A stretch of DNA of 36,776 nt from Aliarcobacter sp. (GCA_028703945.1 JAQVLW010000022.1:1-36776); one strand, 5' to 3'; positions 1 through 10,638 are shown, counted from the first letter of the stretch. The notes: generated by a model from the letters alone, not told the origin. Made by a program: numbers and translations.

Positions 1-20
1 GAAGTAATTCTCTCCTTTTT
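1..20 (-). promoter_or_regulatory. Ribosome binding site of a gene lying just outside the window
   Basis: Read on the minus strand, the bases after the rsfS stop contain an A-run followed by GGAGAG and then nine more bases to the window edge with no start codon. This is a good Shine-Dalgarno at the right distance for a start codon immediately beyond base 1. It suggests the nadD-rsfS operon continues with a third gene that is not visible here. Confidence 0.45.
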
Positions 21-347
21 TTAATTTTCTTTAGTTGTTAATTCAGATAAAAATTCTTCTAATGAGTATTTATTTCTATATTTTTCACTCATTAAATGAA
101 TAAACATATCACCTAAATCAATAATTGTCCATTCGTCATCTTCATCTACTCTCAAGAACTCTTCACCTCTTGGTTTTAACTCTGTTTTTAAGTAGTTTAA
201 TAATGCAAATCCATGTTTTGAATTTAATGTTGTAGCAATTACAACATAATCAACTATATAGTTTTTTGATGTTAAATCAATAATCTCTATATTTTCCGCT
301 TTTTTGTCATCTAATATTTTTTTTATGTTTTCTAATCTAGTATTCAA
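21..347 (-). CDS. rsfS: Ribosomal silencing factor RsfS (Iojap family)
   Basis: A 108-aa protein of the RsfS/Iojap/DUF143 family. Family members bind ribosomal protein uL14 on the large subunit and block subunit joining when growth slows. The whole length matches the single-domain family: an N-terminal helix, then a central segment with DYVVIATTLNSKH (about residues 34-46), and the WTIIDLGDMFIHLM block (about 73-86) that is typical of the family. The start is a TTG at 345-347, preceded by AAAAGG nine bases upstream, inside the end of nadD. It lies 6 bases downstream of nadD on the same strand, so the two are cotranscribed. The same nadD-rsfS pairing is common in Campylobacterota. Family assignment is firm; the ribosome-silencing role is taken from the family. 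Confidence 0.9.
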   Translation of the reverse strand: MNTRLENIKKILDDKKAENIEIIDLTSKNYIVDYVVIATTLNSKHGFALLNYLKTELKPRGEEFLRVDEDDEWTIIDLGDMFIHLMSEKYRNKYSLEEFLSELTTKEN

Positions 348-353
348 AAACTT

Positions 354-896
354 TTACCTTTTCTTTTGAAGATTTAATATATCATCTTTAATTTCTTTTG
401 GAATATAATCCAAATCAATTTTATCTCTTAGTAAACTAGAGCTAATATCAATATTTACATCCAAATTTTTAAACTCTTTTGCCTTTTTACTCTCAAACCC
501 TTTTCTTGAAGCAACTACAAATTCAACAAGTTCTTTTAGTTTATCAATTTCATGCCATTTATCTAGGTTTTTTAAATTATCCTCGCCAATTATTAGATAA
601 ATTTTTGATGGATTATATAAGTCTTTTAGATAATTTACAGTGTCTATTGAATAGCTAGTTTTTTTTTGATTTATTTCGTAATCACAAATTTGAACTTTTT
701 CAAACTCTTTAAAAACTTTTTTAAGTAGTTTAAATCTAGTTTCAGGATTTAAGTAAAAGCTACTCTTGAAAGGATTTAGATATGTTGGAACTACAATTAC
801 TGTATCGATGTCTAGTTTATTCAATGCTTCCTTTACTACTGTAACATGAGCTACATGTATTGGGTCAAAACTTCCACCAAATATTGCAATTCGCAC
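354..896 (-). CDS. nadD: Nicotinate-nucleotide adenylyltransferase
   Basis: NadD joins nicotinate mononucleotide and ATP to make nicotinate adenine dinucleotide, a cytosolic step of NAD synthesis. The 180-aa protein begins with the nucleotidyltransferase signature GGSFDPIHVAHV (residues 7-18), whose HxxH contacts the ATP phosphates. Near the C-terminus it carries ISSSLLRDKI (about 150-159), equivalent to the ISSTxIR ATP-binding motif. Length is slightly short of the usual 190-220 aa but no domain is missing. The start is GTG (894-896), the only start that keeps the GGSFDP motif near the N-terminus; AAAGG lies upstream. It is divergent from gap and has its own TATAAT-type -10 at 930-935. Confidence 0.93.
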   Translation of the reverse strand: MRIAIFGGSFDPIHVAHVTVVKEALNKLDIDTVIVVPTYLNPFKSSFYLNPETRFKLLKKVFKEFEKVQICDYEINQKKTSYSIDTVNYLKDLYNPSKIYLIIGEDNLKNLDKWHEIDKLKELVEFVVASRKGFESKKAKEFKNLDVNIDISSSLLRDKIDLDYIPKEIKDDILNLQKKR

Positions 897-929
897 CTAT
901 TTAAAACCTTTGTAATATACTTAAATATT

Positions 930-935
930 ATTATA
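930..935 (-). promoter_or_regulatory. -10 element for nadD-rsfS
   Basis: On the minus strand this reads TATAAT preceded by TGC, giving an extended -10 (TGN-TATAAT). It lies about 34 bases upstream of the nadD GTG. No convincing -35 is visible, which is usual for sigma-70 promoters in Campylobacterota. Confidence 0.55.
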
Positions 936-945
936 GCAATTTTTC

Positions 946-953
946 GATAAAAT
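946..953 (+). promoter_or_regulatory. Possible -10 element for the gap operon
   Basis: GATAAAAT lies 33 bases upstream of the gap ATG and is followed by a short leader with the ribosome binding site AAAGGG (974-979). It is the best -10-like sequence in the nadD-gap spacer on this strand. The match is imperfect, so confidence is modest. Confidence 0.35.
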
Positions 954-985
954 ATCTACAATTAGATTTATTTAAAGGGAAAAAT

Positions 986-1984
986 ATGGCTATTAAAGTT
1001 GCAATAAATGGTTTTGGAAGAATTGGAAGATGTGTTGCAAGAATCATCGCAACAAGAGATGATGTAGAATTAGTGGCAATAAATGATACCGCTGCACCTG
1101 AGATGTTAGAATATATTACAAAATACGATACTGTTCATGGAACTTTTAATGGTGATGTTAAAGTTGAAAATGGTTATTTGAAAATGGGAAAAGTTAATGC
1201 AAAACTTTATTCTACAAGAGATGCTTCTGCATTAACATTTACAAAAGATTGTGGAGCAGAAGTTATTTTAGAATGCACCGGAGCTTATTTAACACAAGAA
1301 AAATGCCAAATCCATATTGATAATGGAGCAAAAAAAGTCGTAATGTCTGCACCTGCAAAGGATAATACACCAACTTTTGTTATGGGTGTAAATGAATCAA
1401 CTTATGCTGGACAAACTATTATTTCAAATGCTTCTTGTACAACAAATTGTTTAGGACCAATAGCAAAAATAATTGATGATGCTTTTGGAATTGAAAAAGG
1501 TCTAATGACAACTATTCACTCTTATACAAATGATCAAAATATTTTAGATGTAAAACATAATTCAGATAAAAGAAGAGCAAGAGCTGGAGCTGCAAATATG
1601 ATTCCTACATCAACGGGAGCTGCTAAAGCTATGAAATTAATTATGCCACAGCTTGATGGTAAATTACATGGACAAAGTGTTAGAGTTCCAACTCCAAATG
1701 TTTCAATGGTTGATGTAAATTTTATGATTAAAAAAGATACAACAAAAGAAGAAATTAACGCTTTATTTGAATCAAAATCAAAAGAATTATCTGGAATTGT
1801 AGCTGTTGATAATGATATGATGGTTTCAAGTGATTTAGTTGGAAATACGAATTCAACAATAGTTGCGTCAGATTTAACACAAGTAATTGGTGGAAATATG
1901 ATAAAAGTTATGAGTTGGTATGATAATGAGTGGGGTTATTCATCAAGATTAATTGATATGGCCGTTTTTGTAGCTAATAAATAG
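986..1984 (+). CDS. gap: Glyceraldehyde-3-phosphate dehydrogenase, NAD type
   Basis: It interconverts glyceraldehyde 3-phosphate and 1,3-bisphosphoglycerate in the cytosol. The 332-aa length is normal. The Rossmann start NGFGRIGR is at residues 8-15, the NAD-selecting acidic residue lies in AIND (31-34), the catalytic Cys is C151 in SNASCTTNC, and its partner His is H178 in TTIHSYT. The C-terminal WYDNEWGYS block is intact. AAAGGG precedes the ATG by six bases. It is the first gene of gap-pgk-tpiA-fabI, with only 8 bases before pgk. In Campylobacterota that lack phosphofructokinase this enzyme mainly serves gluconeogenesis; that direction is inferred from relatives, not seen here. Confidence 0.97.
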   Translation: MAIKVAINGFGRIGRCVARIIATRDDVELVAINDTAAPEMLEYITKYDTVHGTFNGDVKVENGYLKMGKVNAKLYSTRDASALTFTKDCGAEVILECTGAYLTQEKCQIHIDNGAKKVVMSAPAKDNTPTFVMGVNESTYAGQTIISNASCTTNCLGPIAKIIDDAFGIEKGLMTTIHSYTNDQNILDVKHNSDKRRARAGAANMIPTSTGAAKAMKLIMPQLDGKLHGQSVRVPTPNVSMVDVNFMIKKDTTKEEINALFESKSKELSGIVAVDNDMMVSSDLVGNTNSTIVASDLTQVIGGNMIKVMSWYDNEWGYSSRLIDMAVFVANK

Positions 1985-1992
1985 GGTTAAAA

Positions 1993-3194
1993 ATGAAATT
2001 ACAAGAGATTAAGAATATTGATATTGCTGGGAAAAAAGTTTTTATTAGATGTGATTTTAATGTTCCAATGGATGAATACAATAATATTACAGATGATAGA
2101 AGAATTAGAAGTGCATTAAGTACTATTAGATATTGTATTGATAATGATTGTTCAGTTATTTTAGCTTCACACTTTGGAAGACCAAAAGGTGGATTTGAAG
2201 AAGAATTTTCTTTACAACCAATCGCAAAAAGATTACACACTCTTTTAAAACAAGAGATAAAAATGGCTCCAAGTATTATTTGTGATGAAACTATGAAAAT
2301 GGCAAAAGAGCTTAAATCTGGTGAAATTTTATTATTGGAAAATATGAGATTTGAAACAGGTGAAACTAAAAATGATGAAGCTTTAAGTGCAAAATTAGCA
2401 TCAATGGCAGAAGTTTATATTAATGATGCTTTTGGAGTTTCTCATAGAGCTCATTCATCTGTTGAGGGAATTGCAAAATATTTTGATATGCAACACAAAG
2501 CAGCTGGATTTTTAATGGCAAAAGAGATTAAATTTTTCCATCATATTGTTCATAATCCAAAAAGACCATTTATATCAATTGTTGGAGGTTCAAAAGTTTC
2601 TGGGAAACTTGAAGCTTTACATAATTTAGTTCCAAAAGTTGACAAAATTATTATTGGCGGAGGAATGGCCTTTACATTTCTAAAAGCTTTAGGGCATGAA
2701 ATTGGTAAATCTTTAGTTGAAGAGGATTTAATTCCTGAAGCTTTAAAAATTATTGAACAAGCAAAAAAATTAGGTGTAAAACTTTATTTACCAGTTGATG
2801 TTGTTGCTGCTGAAACATTTAGTGCAGAAGCAATTGCAAAAATTGTAACAATTCAAGAAATTCCAAAAGATTGGATGGGACTTGATATTGGACCGGCATC
2901 TGCTTTATTATTTTCTGAAGCTTTAGAAGATGCAAATACTATTTTATGGAATGGACCAATGGGTGTTTATGAAATGGATAAATTTGCAAAAGGAAGTACA
3001 AAAATTTCACATGCTGTTGCTAATTCATTTGCTACAACAGTTGTAGGTGGTGGAGATACTGCTGACCTTGTTAGAATTACAGGGGATGAAGATGAAATGA
3101 CATTTATAAGTACAGGTGGTGGAGCATCACTTGAACTAATTGAAGGAAAAATTCTTCCAGGTGTTAGAGCGCTTGTACTAGAGGAAGATAATTA

Positions 3195-3195
<1 letters not shown>
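1993..3195 (+). CDS. pgk: Phosphoglycerate kinase
   Basis: It transfers phosphate between 1,3-bisphosphoglycerate and ADP, the step next to GAPDH. The 400-aa protein is full length. The N-domain carries RCDFNVP (about 19-25), DDRRIRSAL and the SHFGRPKG substrate loop (about 59-66). The C-domain carries the nucleotide-binding [17 protein letters not shown] and STGGGASLE motifs. Its stop codon and the tpiA start share a base (TAATG), indicating translational coupling. It is an ordinary family member with no missing residues. Confidence 0.97.
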
Positions 3196-4732
<1,537 letters not shown>

Positions 4733-4734
<2 letters not shown>

Positions 4735-4760
4735 AAAAAAGCCAACTGCTTGGCTTTTTT
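4733..4760 (+). terminator. Rho-independent terminator of gap-pgk-tpiA-fabI
   Basis: An A-run is followed by GCCAA (4741-4745), a four-base loop, TTGGC (4750-4754) and six Ts. The A-run pairs with the T-run, giving an 11-bp stem. It overlaps the end of the fabI stop codon. Confidence 0.9.
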
Positions 4761-4770
4761 AGGTTTGTGC

Positions 4771-4807
4771 GAGATGATGGTCGTAGCGAATGCGAAGCCA
4801 TCATGTC
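4771..4807. repeat. GC-richer structured palindrome of unknown function
   Basis: In an AT-rich spacer, a compact stem-loop stands out. GAGATGATGG (4771-4780) pairs with CCATCATGTC (4798-4807) with one mismatch. Inside it, CGTA (4782-4785) pairs with TGCG (4791-4794) around a GCGAA loop. There is no T-run after it and a true terminator already sits upstream, so it is not needed for termination. It could be a dispersed palindromic element (REP-like) or a structured RNA. I cannot tell which from a single copy. Confidence 0.4.
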
Positions 4808-4893
4808 AGAGACTGATAAATTCAATATAAAATTTTACTTTTAAATTTAATGAAATTTTAAATTAAGATTTTAAATATAGGATAATTATAATA

Positions 4894-6102
4894 ATGAGTA
4901 TAAATTTTAAAGAGTTAGCAAATAAATATCAAACGCCTTATTATGTGTATGATTTTGACCATATTACAAAACAATATGAAGAGTTAAAATGTGCATTTAG
5001 AGCTAGAAAATCTCTTATTGCATATGCTGTAAAAGCAAATTCAAATCTATCTGTGATTAAACACTTAGCAAACCTTGGAGCTGGTGCTGATTGTGTTAGT
5101 ATTGGTGAAGTAAAACGTGCTTTAAAAGTTGGAATTGCTCCTTATAAAATCATCTTTTCAGGTGTTGGAAAGATTGATGAAGAGATTAGACAAGCTTTAG
5201 AACTTGATATTTTAATGATAAATGTTGAAAGTGATGCTGAGTTAAATAGAGTTGAATTAATTGCGAAAGAACTTGGAAAAGTTGCAAGAATTTCTATTAG
5301 AGTTAATCCAAATATCGACCCACAAACACATCCTTATATTTCAACAGGTTTACATGAAAATAAATTTGGTGTAGATATTGATACTGCAAAAAGAATGTAT
5401 ATTCAGTGTAAAAATTCGCAAAACTTAGACCCAGTAGGAATTCATTGTCATATTGGCTCTCAATTAACTCAATTACAACCAATTATAGAATCAGTTAAAA
5501 TTATTACTGATTTAGTGAGAAATTTAAAAGCAATTAAAATTGAATTATCATTTATGGATATTGGTGGTGGATTAGGTATTGTTTACAAAGATGAAGTTTT
5601 AATTGATACTAAAGAGTATGCTCAAAGTGTATTAGATGCTATGTTTAAATTAGATATTACAGTAATTTGTGAACCAGGTAGATTTATGGTTGGAAATGCT
5701 GGAACTTTTGTAACTAAAGTTTTATATGAAAAAGTAAATGGGAATAAAAGATTTGTTATTGTTGATGGAGCTATGAATGATTTAATAAGACCATCTTTAT
5801 ATAATGCATACCATAGAATTGAAGTTTTAAATGATAACCAAGAGTTTTCTGATTGTAATTTAGTTGGTCCTGTTTGTGAAAGTGGTGATTTTTTTGCTAA
5901 AAATGTTCAATTACCAAAAACTCAACATAATGATTTAGTTGCTATTTATAGTGCTGGTGCTTATGGATTTACGATGGCAAGTAATTATAATACAAGAGGA
6001 AGAGTTGCTGAAATAGCATATGAAAAAGGAATTGATAGATTAATAAGAAAAAGAGAAACTTTTGAAGATATAATTGCTTTAGAAGAAGAGTTTATAAAAT
6101 AA
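4894..6102 (+). CDS. lysA: Diaminopimelate decarboxylase
   Basis: LysA decarboxylates meso-diaminopimelate to L-lysine, the last step of lysine synthesis, using pyridoxal phosphate. The 402-aa protein is a fold-type III PLP enzyme: the barrel domain carries the PLP lysine K47 in YAVKANSN, HCHIGSQ (184-190), GGGLG (224-228) and EPGRFMVG (260-267). The other subunit's active-site cysteine is C328 in CESGD, and YGFTMASNYN contacts substrate. Only a weak AGGA lies upstream of the ATG. pheA follows after 11 bases. dapB, which acts earlier in the same pathway, lies in this window at 19833-20606 but in a different operon. Confidence 0.96.
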   Translation: MSINFKELANKYQTPYYVYDFDHITKQYEELKCAFRARKSLIAYAVKANSNLSVIKHLANLGAGADCVSIGEVKRALKVGIAPYKIIFSGVGKIDEEIRQALELDILMINVESDAELNRVELIAKELGKVARISIRVNPNIDPQTHPYISTGLHENKFGVDIDTAKRMYIQCKNSQNLDPVGIHCHIGSQLTQLQPIIESVKIITDLVRNLKAIKIELSFMDIGGGLGIVYKDEVLIDTKEYAQSVLDAMFKLDITVICEPGRFMVGNAGTFVTKVLYEKVNGNKRFVIVDGAMNDLIRPSLYNAYHRIEVLNDNQEFSDCNLVGPVCESGDFFAKNVQLPKTQHNDLVAIYSAGAYGFTMASNYNTRGRVAEIAYEKGIDRLIRKRETFEDIIALEEEFIK

Positions 6103-6113
6103 GAAGGGCATCT

Positions 6114-7193
6114 ATGAATAACGAAGATGGATTATTAGAGCTTAGAAATAAACTTGATAATATTGATAATACATTACTTGATTTAATAAATCAAAGAATG
6201 AAAATTGTTCATGAAGTTGGCACTTTAAAAGCGAAAAGTGGTGGAGCGATTTATAGACCTGAACGAGAGAAATCAATTATTGATAGACTTGAAAAAATCA
6301 ATAATGAAAATAAGGGACTTTTAAATAGAAGTGCAATTGAAGCACTATTTTTAGAAATTTTTGCCATTTCAAGAAATATTGAATTACCAGAAAATATAGC
6401 ATATTTAGGTCCTGAGGGAAGTTTTACCCATCAAGCGGCAGAGAGCCGTTTTGGTGCAATGAGTTCGTATATTCCTGTTGGTTCTATAAAGGGAATTTTT
6501 AGAGAAGTTGATACAAAAAAAGTTAAATTTGGTGTGGTTCCAATTGAAAATTCATCAAATGGAATAGTAACTGATACAATAAATTGTTTAAGTACTTATA
6601 ATTTAAAAATTATTGCAGAAGTGATTTTAGATATTCATCATACTCTTGCAACTACTTGTGATAAAATAAAAGATATAAAAAGAATTTATTCAAAAGATAT
6701 TGCATTTGAGCAATGTAGAAAGTTTTTAACAAATATGGGACTTGATGAAGTTGAACTTATTCCAATTGAATCAACGACAAAAGCTGCAAAAATAGCAGCT
6801 AAAGAGCCTGGAAGTGCAGCTATTTGTCCACATGTTGGAGCAAAATTACATAATCTTCCAATTTTATTTGAAAATATTGAAGACAAAGATAATAATAAAA
6901 CTAGATTTTTTATAATTAGCGATTTTGAAAATGCACAAAGTGGAAATGATAAAACTTCAATATTAGTAAAATTTCCTGATAGACAAGGAGTTTTAGTTGA
7001 ATTTTTAACTGATTTTAATGAAGCAGGAATTAATCTGACTAAAATAAAATCGCATATTGTTGAGGGAAATTCAATTTTCTTTATAGACTTTGATGGTCAC
7101 AAAGATGATGAAAACGTTAAAAAAGTTATAGAAAAACACAAAAATAGTGTTAAAATTTTAGGTTCTTATATAAAAGAAATAAATGATATTTAA
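6114..7193 (+). CDS. pheA: Bifunctional chorismate mutase / prephenate dehydratase
   Basis: It converts chorismate to prephenate and then to phenylpyruvate on the way to phenylalanine. Domain order in 359 aa: an AroQ-type chorismate mutase helix bundle (about 1-90), prephenate dehydratase (about 95-270, with YLGPEGSFTHQAA, VPIENSSNGIV and the catalytic TRF in KTRFFI), and a C-terminal ACT domain (about 280-359). In the ACT domain the Phe-binding GALV motif appears as GVLV (292-295), but the position of the ESRP motif reads KSHI (312-315), so feedback control may differ. AAGAAGGG precedes the ATG. It is cotranscribed with lysA and hisC. Confidence 0.95.
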   Translation: MNNEDGLLELRNKLDNIDNTLLDLINQRMKIVHEVGTLKAKSGGAIYRPEREKSIIDRLEKINNENKGLLNRSAIEALFLEIFAISRNIELPENIAYLGPEGSFTHQAAESRFGAMSSYIPVGSIKGIFREVDTKKVKFGVVPIENSSNGIVTDTINCLSTYNLKIIAEVILDIHHTLATTCDKIKDIKRIYSKDIAFEQCRKFLTNMGLDEVELIPIESTTKAAKIAAKEPGSAAICPHVGAKLHNLPILFENIEDKDNNKTRFFIISDFENAQSGNDKTSILVKFPDRQGVLVEFLTDFNEAGINLTKIKSHIVEGNSIFFIDFDGHKDDENVKKVIEKHKNSVKILGSYIKEINDI

Positions 7194-7215
7194 TAAAAAT
7201 TAATAGGAAATGTAA

Positions 7216-8322
7216 ATGCAATTTAATCAAGTATTAGAAAATGTTACAACTTATGAAGCTGGAAAACCAATAGAATTAGTTGTTAGAGAATATGGTGTTA
7301 ATCCAAATGATGTTATAAAATTAGCTTCAAATGAAAATCCTTATGGAACAAGCCCAAAAGTTGTAGAAAAGATTAAGCAATTAGTACAAAATATGTTTAT
7401 TTATCCTGATGATTCTATGTATGAATTAAAAGAAGCATTAGCAAATAAATTTGACCTTACAAATAAACACGTAATAATTGGTTCTGGAAGTGACCAAATC
7501 TTAGAATATTGTGTCCATGCAAAATGTGAAAAAGATTCAAAAATTCTAATGGCAAAAACAACATTTGCAATGTATGAAATTTATGGAAAACAAACGGGTG
7601 CAAAAATTATAAAAACTGAAGATGACCAACATAATCTTGAGCAATTTTCAAAACTTTATAAAGAGCATGGAGCGGATGTAATATTTTTATGTTTACCAAA
7701 TAATCCATTAGGTGAGTGTTTAGATAAAGATGATGTTTATGCCTTTTTAGAAACTGTTGATAAAGAAACTTTAGTTGTTGTTGATGGTGCTTATCAAGAG
7801 TATGCAGCTTTTAAAGATGAGAAAAAAAGAATTAATGCAAAAGATTTAATTGCAAATTTTCCAAATGCAATCTATTTAGGAACTTTCTCAAAAGCTTATG
7901 CACTTGGTGGAATGAGAGTTGGATATGGTATTGCTCAACCTGAGATTATTAATACTTTATATAAATTAAGAGCTCCATTTAATATTACAACTTTAACACT
8001 AGCATCTGCAATTGAAGCACTAAAAGATGAAGAGTTTGTAATGGAATGTATTGCTAAAAATTTTGAAGAGATGACAAGATATGAAGATTATGCTAATTCA
8101 AGAGGTTTTGAATTTATTCCTTCATATACAAATTTTATTACAATTAAATTTGGTGATAAATTTGTATCAAAAGTTGTTGCTCAAAAGCTACTTGAAAAAG
8201 GTGTAATAGTTAGAGACTTAACTGGATATGGACAAAATGCAATTAGAATTACAATAGGAAGAAACGAGCAAAATACAAAAGTATTTGAACAATTAGACGA
8301 AGTATTAGAAAAATTAAAATAA
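7216..8322 (+). CDS. hisC: Histidinol-phosphate aminotransferase (class I/II PLP)
   Basis: A 368-aa PLP aminotransferase. The PLP lysine is in [14 protein letters not shown] (near residue 225), the substrate/PLP loop LASNENPYG is near 36-44, and [10 protein letters not shown] carries the NPxG signature. HisC transfers an amino group to imidazole-acetol phosphate in histidine synthesis. Members of this family also accept aromatic keto acids, and placement directly after pheA makes a phenylpyruvate/tyrosine transamination role plausible (inference). AGGAAATG precedes the ATG. dxs follows after 12 bases. Confidence 0.92.
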   Translation: MQFNQVLENVTTYEAGKPIELVVREYGVNPNDVIKLASNENPYGTSPKVVEKIKQLVQNMFIYPDDSMYELKEALANKFDLTNKHVIIGSGSDQILEYCVHAKCEKDSKILMAKTTFAMYEIYGKQTGAKIIKTEDDQHNLEQFSKLYKEHGADVIFLCLPNNPLGECLDKDDVYAFLETVDKETLVVVDGAYQEYAAFKDEKKRINAKDLIANFPNAIYLGTFSKAYALGGMRVGYGIAQPEIINTLYKLRAPFNITTLTLASAIEALKDEEFVMECIAKNFEEMTRYEDYANSRGFEFIPSYTNFITIKFGDKFVSKVVAQKLLEKGVIVRDLTGYGQNAIRITIGRNEQNTKVFEQLDEVLEKLK

Positions 8323-8334
8323 AGTATTAAATAA

Positions 8335-10140
8335 ATGGAAATAAAAGATAAATCAGTAAAAGAGTTAGACGCGTTATCACAAGACATAAGAGATAGAATT
8401 ATTGATGTGGTATCAAGAAAGGGTGGGCATTTTTCATCTACCCTTGGTGCGGTTGAGTTAACTCTTGGAATGCATTATGTATTTGATGTATATAGTGATC
8501 CTTTTATTTTCGATGTTTCACACCAATGTTATCCGCACAAACTTTTAACTGGACGTTGGGAAGAGTTTGAAACTGTAAGACAATTTGGAGGACTTAGTGG
8601 TTTTACAAAACCAAAAGAGAGTCCTGCTGATTATTTTGTAGCTGGTCATAGTTCAACTTCTATTTCATTAGCTGTGGGAGCTGCTAAAGCGATCTCCCTT
8701 AAAAAAGAGAATAGAGTACCAGTTGTTATGATTGGAGATGGCTCAATGACTGCTGGGATGGTTTATGAGGCTTTAAATGAACTTGGTGACATAAAACTTC
8801 CAGTTGTAATTATTTTAAATGATAATGAAATGTCAATTGCTAAACCAATTGGGGCTATTTCAAAATATCTTTCAAAACTTCTAGCAGGCAAATACTATCA
8901 AGGTTTCAAGACAAAAGTTGATAAATTTATCAAAAAAAATATGCCAGAGGGAACTATTTATATTGCAAAAAGAATGGAAGAAGCTTTAAAACTCATAACT
9001 CCTGGAATTTTGTTTGAAGAAATGGGAATTGATTATATTGGTCCTATTGATGGTCATGATATTGCTGAAATAATTGATACTTTACAAATCGCAAAAGCTA
9101 TGGGAAAACCTGTGATTGTTCATGCAAGAACTGTAAAAGGAAAAGGTTATCCTATTGCTGAAGGTCAACATGAGCATTGGCATGGAGTAGGTCCTTTTAA
9201 TGTTGAAGATGGAGTTTTTATAAAAAAAGAGGCACCAAAAGCTGCAACTGCTGTTTTTGCTGATGCTTTAATAGATTTAGCAAATAAATATGAAAATATT
9301 GTTGGAGTTACTGCTGCAATGCCTAGTGGTACAGGAATAAATAAACTTATGGAGAAATTTCCAGATAGATTTTGGGATGTGGCAATTGCTGAACAACATG
9401 CGATTACTTCAATGGCAGCAATGGCAAAAGAGGGATTTAAACCATATATTACTATTTATTCTACATTTCTACAAAGAGGATTTGATCAAATAATCCATGA
9501 TGTTTGTTTAATGAATTTGCCTGTTGTATTTGCAATGGATAGAGCTGGAATGGTTGGAAATGATGGAGAAACACATCAAGGAGTTTTTGATATTTCATTT
9601 TTAAGATTTATTCCTAATATGATTTTATTTGCTCCAAGAGATAATGAGACTCTTATTCAAGGTTTAGAGTTTGCATATACTTTAACAAGTCCTAGTGCAA
9701 TTAGATATCCAAGAGGTTACTTTAAAGAGTTAGTTTATAATTCAACACCATTTACTTTAGGAAAAGCAGAATTACTAAAAGATGGAAGTTCTAATAAGCT
9801 ATTTATTGGATATGGAGCTGGGGTAAGTCGTGCTATTGATACTGAAGTTTTGCATGGAGAAGATATCGCAATTTTGGATTTAAGATTTGTAAAACCAATA
9901 GACAAAAATATATTAATTGAATTGTCAAAAAAATATGATAATTGGTATGTATTTAGTGATTCTCAAAAACAAGGTGGAGTTGCGAGTGCAATTTTAGAAG
10001 TTTTAAATGATGAAAAAATCCATAATATTCAAGTAATAACTTTTGAATATGCAGATAGTTTCATAGAACATGGCGAGACAAAGCAAGTTGAAGAAAGTTT
10101 GGGTTTATTACCAGAGCAACTTGTATTAAAAGTTAAATAA
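8335..10140 (+). CDS. dxs: 1-deoxy-D-xylulose-5-phosphate synthase
   Basis: Dxs condenses pyruvate and glyceraldehyde 3-phosphate using thiamine diphosphate, the first step of MEP isoprenoid synthesis. The 601-aa protein is typical. The N-terminal SRKGGHFSSTLGAVELT region and HQCYPHK are followed by the ThDP motif GDGSMTAG...ILNDN (about residues 137-163). IAEQHAITSMAAMA marks the central pyrimidine domain with the catalytic Glu, and a transketolase C-domain ends the protein. The ribosome binding site is weak. Its stop overlaps the start of the next gene by one base. ispE of the same pathway lies at 26887-27660. Confidence 0.96.
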   Translation: MEIKDKSVKELDALSQDIRDRIIDVVSRKGGHFSSTLGAVELTLGMHYVFDVYSDPFIFDVSHQCYPHKLLTGRWEEFETVRQFGGLSGFTKPKESPADYFVAGHSSTSISLAVGAAKAISLKKENRVPVVMIGDGSMTAGMVYEALNELGDIKLPVVIILNDNEMSIAKPIGAISKYLSKLLAGKYYQGFKTKVDKFIKKNMPEGTIYIAKRMEEALKLITPGILFEEMGIDYIGPIDGHDIAEIIDTLQIAKAMGKPVIVHARTVKGKGYPIAEGQHEHWHGVGPFNVEDGVFIKKEAPKAATAVFADALIDLANKYENIVGVTAAMPSGTGINKLMEKFPDRFWDVAIAEQHAITSMAAMAKEGFKPYITIYSTFLQRGFDQIIHDVCLMNLPVVFAMDRAGMVGNDGETHQGVFDISFLRFIPNMILFAPRDNETLIQGLEFAYTLTSPSAIRYPRGYFKELVYNSTPFTLGKAELLKDGSSNKLFIGYGAGVSRAIDTEVLHGEDIAILDLRFVKPIDKNILIELSKKYDNWYVFSDSQKQGGVASAILEVLNDEKIHNIQVITFEYADSFIEHGETKQVEESLGLLPEQLVLKVK

Positions 10141-10610
10141 TGAATGATAATTTAACTAACTTATTACAGAATTCTTCTCTAAAAGAAATATTGGAAGTTG
10201 TAGAAGCTAAATTAAAAATAAGTGAAGAAGCTGATTTCTGGAAAGAAAAAATATTACCTTTTTGTGAAGCAACTTTATCAGTATTAATACCTTTAAAAGA
10301 GCAAAATTTATTATTTACTCCTGAGGGGAAAATAGTAATGTCACTGGATAGTTTACTCTTTTATAGATGGAGTGATTTAGTTTGTTTAAAAACATTAGCA
10401 TTTATAATAGAACAAAGCAATGAACAAAATAAATTAGTTAGAACAGAGTATAAAAATGTAGAGTATAAAACAATTAATTTAGAAAAATTAGGAGTTTATT
10501 TATCTTCTAATAAAGTCAATTTAGTTGATGAAGATAGTCTTGACTTCCCCCTTTCAATTTACAATATTCATCAAGGGATGATTACTGTAATTAAAAATCT
10601 TTTTAAATAA
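10140..10610 (+). CDS. Uncharacterised 156-aa protein translationally coupled to dxs
   Basis: I do not recognise this gene. The start ATG overlaps the dxs stop (TAATG), so it is translated by coupling. The protein is soluble-looking, with no signal peptide or membrane segment. An acidic helical N-terminus (residues 1-40) leads into ADFWKEKILPFCEATLSVLI, which reads as an amphipathic helix, then mixed alpha/beta. In Campylobacter this position after hisC is occupied by fliF-fliG-fliH-dxs, but I see no FliH features here. It could be a family limited to close relatives. Confidence refers to it being a real gene, supported by coupling and an uninterrupted frame. Confidence 0.75.
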   Translation: MNDNLTNLLQNSSLKEILEVVEAKLKISEEADFWKEKILPFCEATLSVLIPLKEQNLLFTPEGKIVMSLDSLLFYRWSDLVCLKTLAFIIEQSNEQNKLVRTEYKNVEYKTINLEKLGVYLSSNKVNLVDEDSLDFPLSIYNIHQGMITVIKNLFK

Positions 10611-10620
10611 TCTTTATAAA

Positions 10621-10638
10621 TTAGAGATTTCCCTCTAA
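10621..10638. terminator. Weak hairpin at the convergent junction before maf
   Basis: TTAGAG (10621-10626) and CTCTAA (10633-10638) form a 6-bp stem around a six-base loop. It overlaps the maf stop codon on the minus strand. There is no clear T-run on either side, so it is at best a weak bidirectional terminator. Confidence 0.3.

Noticed and set aside
1974..2240. Minus-strand frame of 88 codons opposite pgk
   Set aside because: It lies wholly inside the well-supported pgk gene, has no ribosome binding site and reads as a low-complexity shadow.
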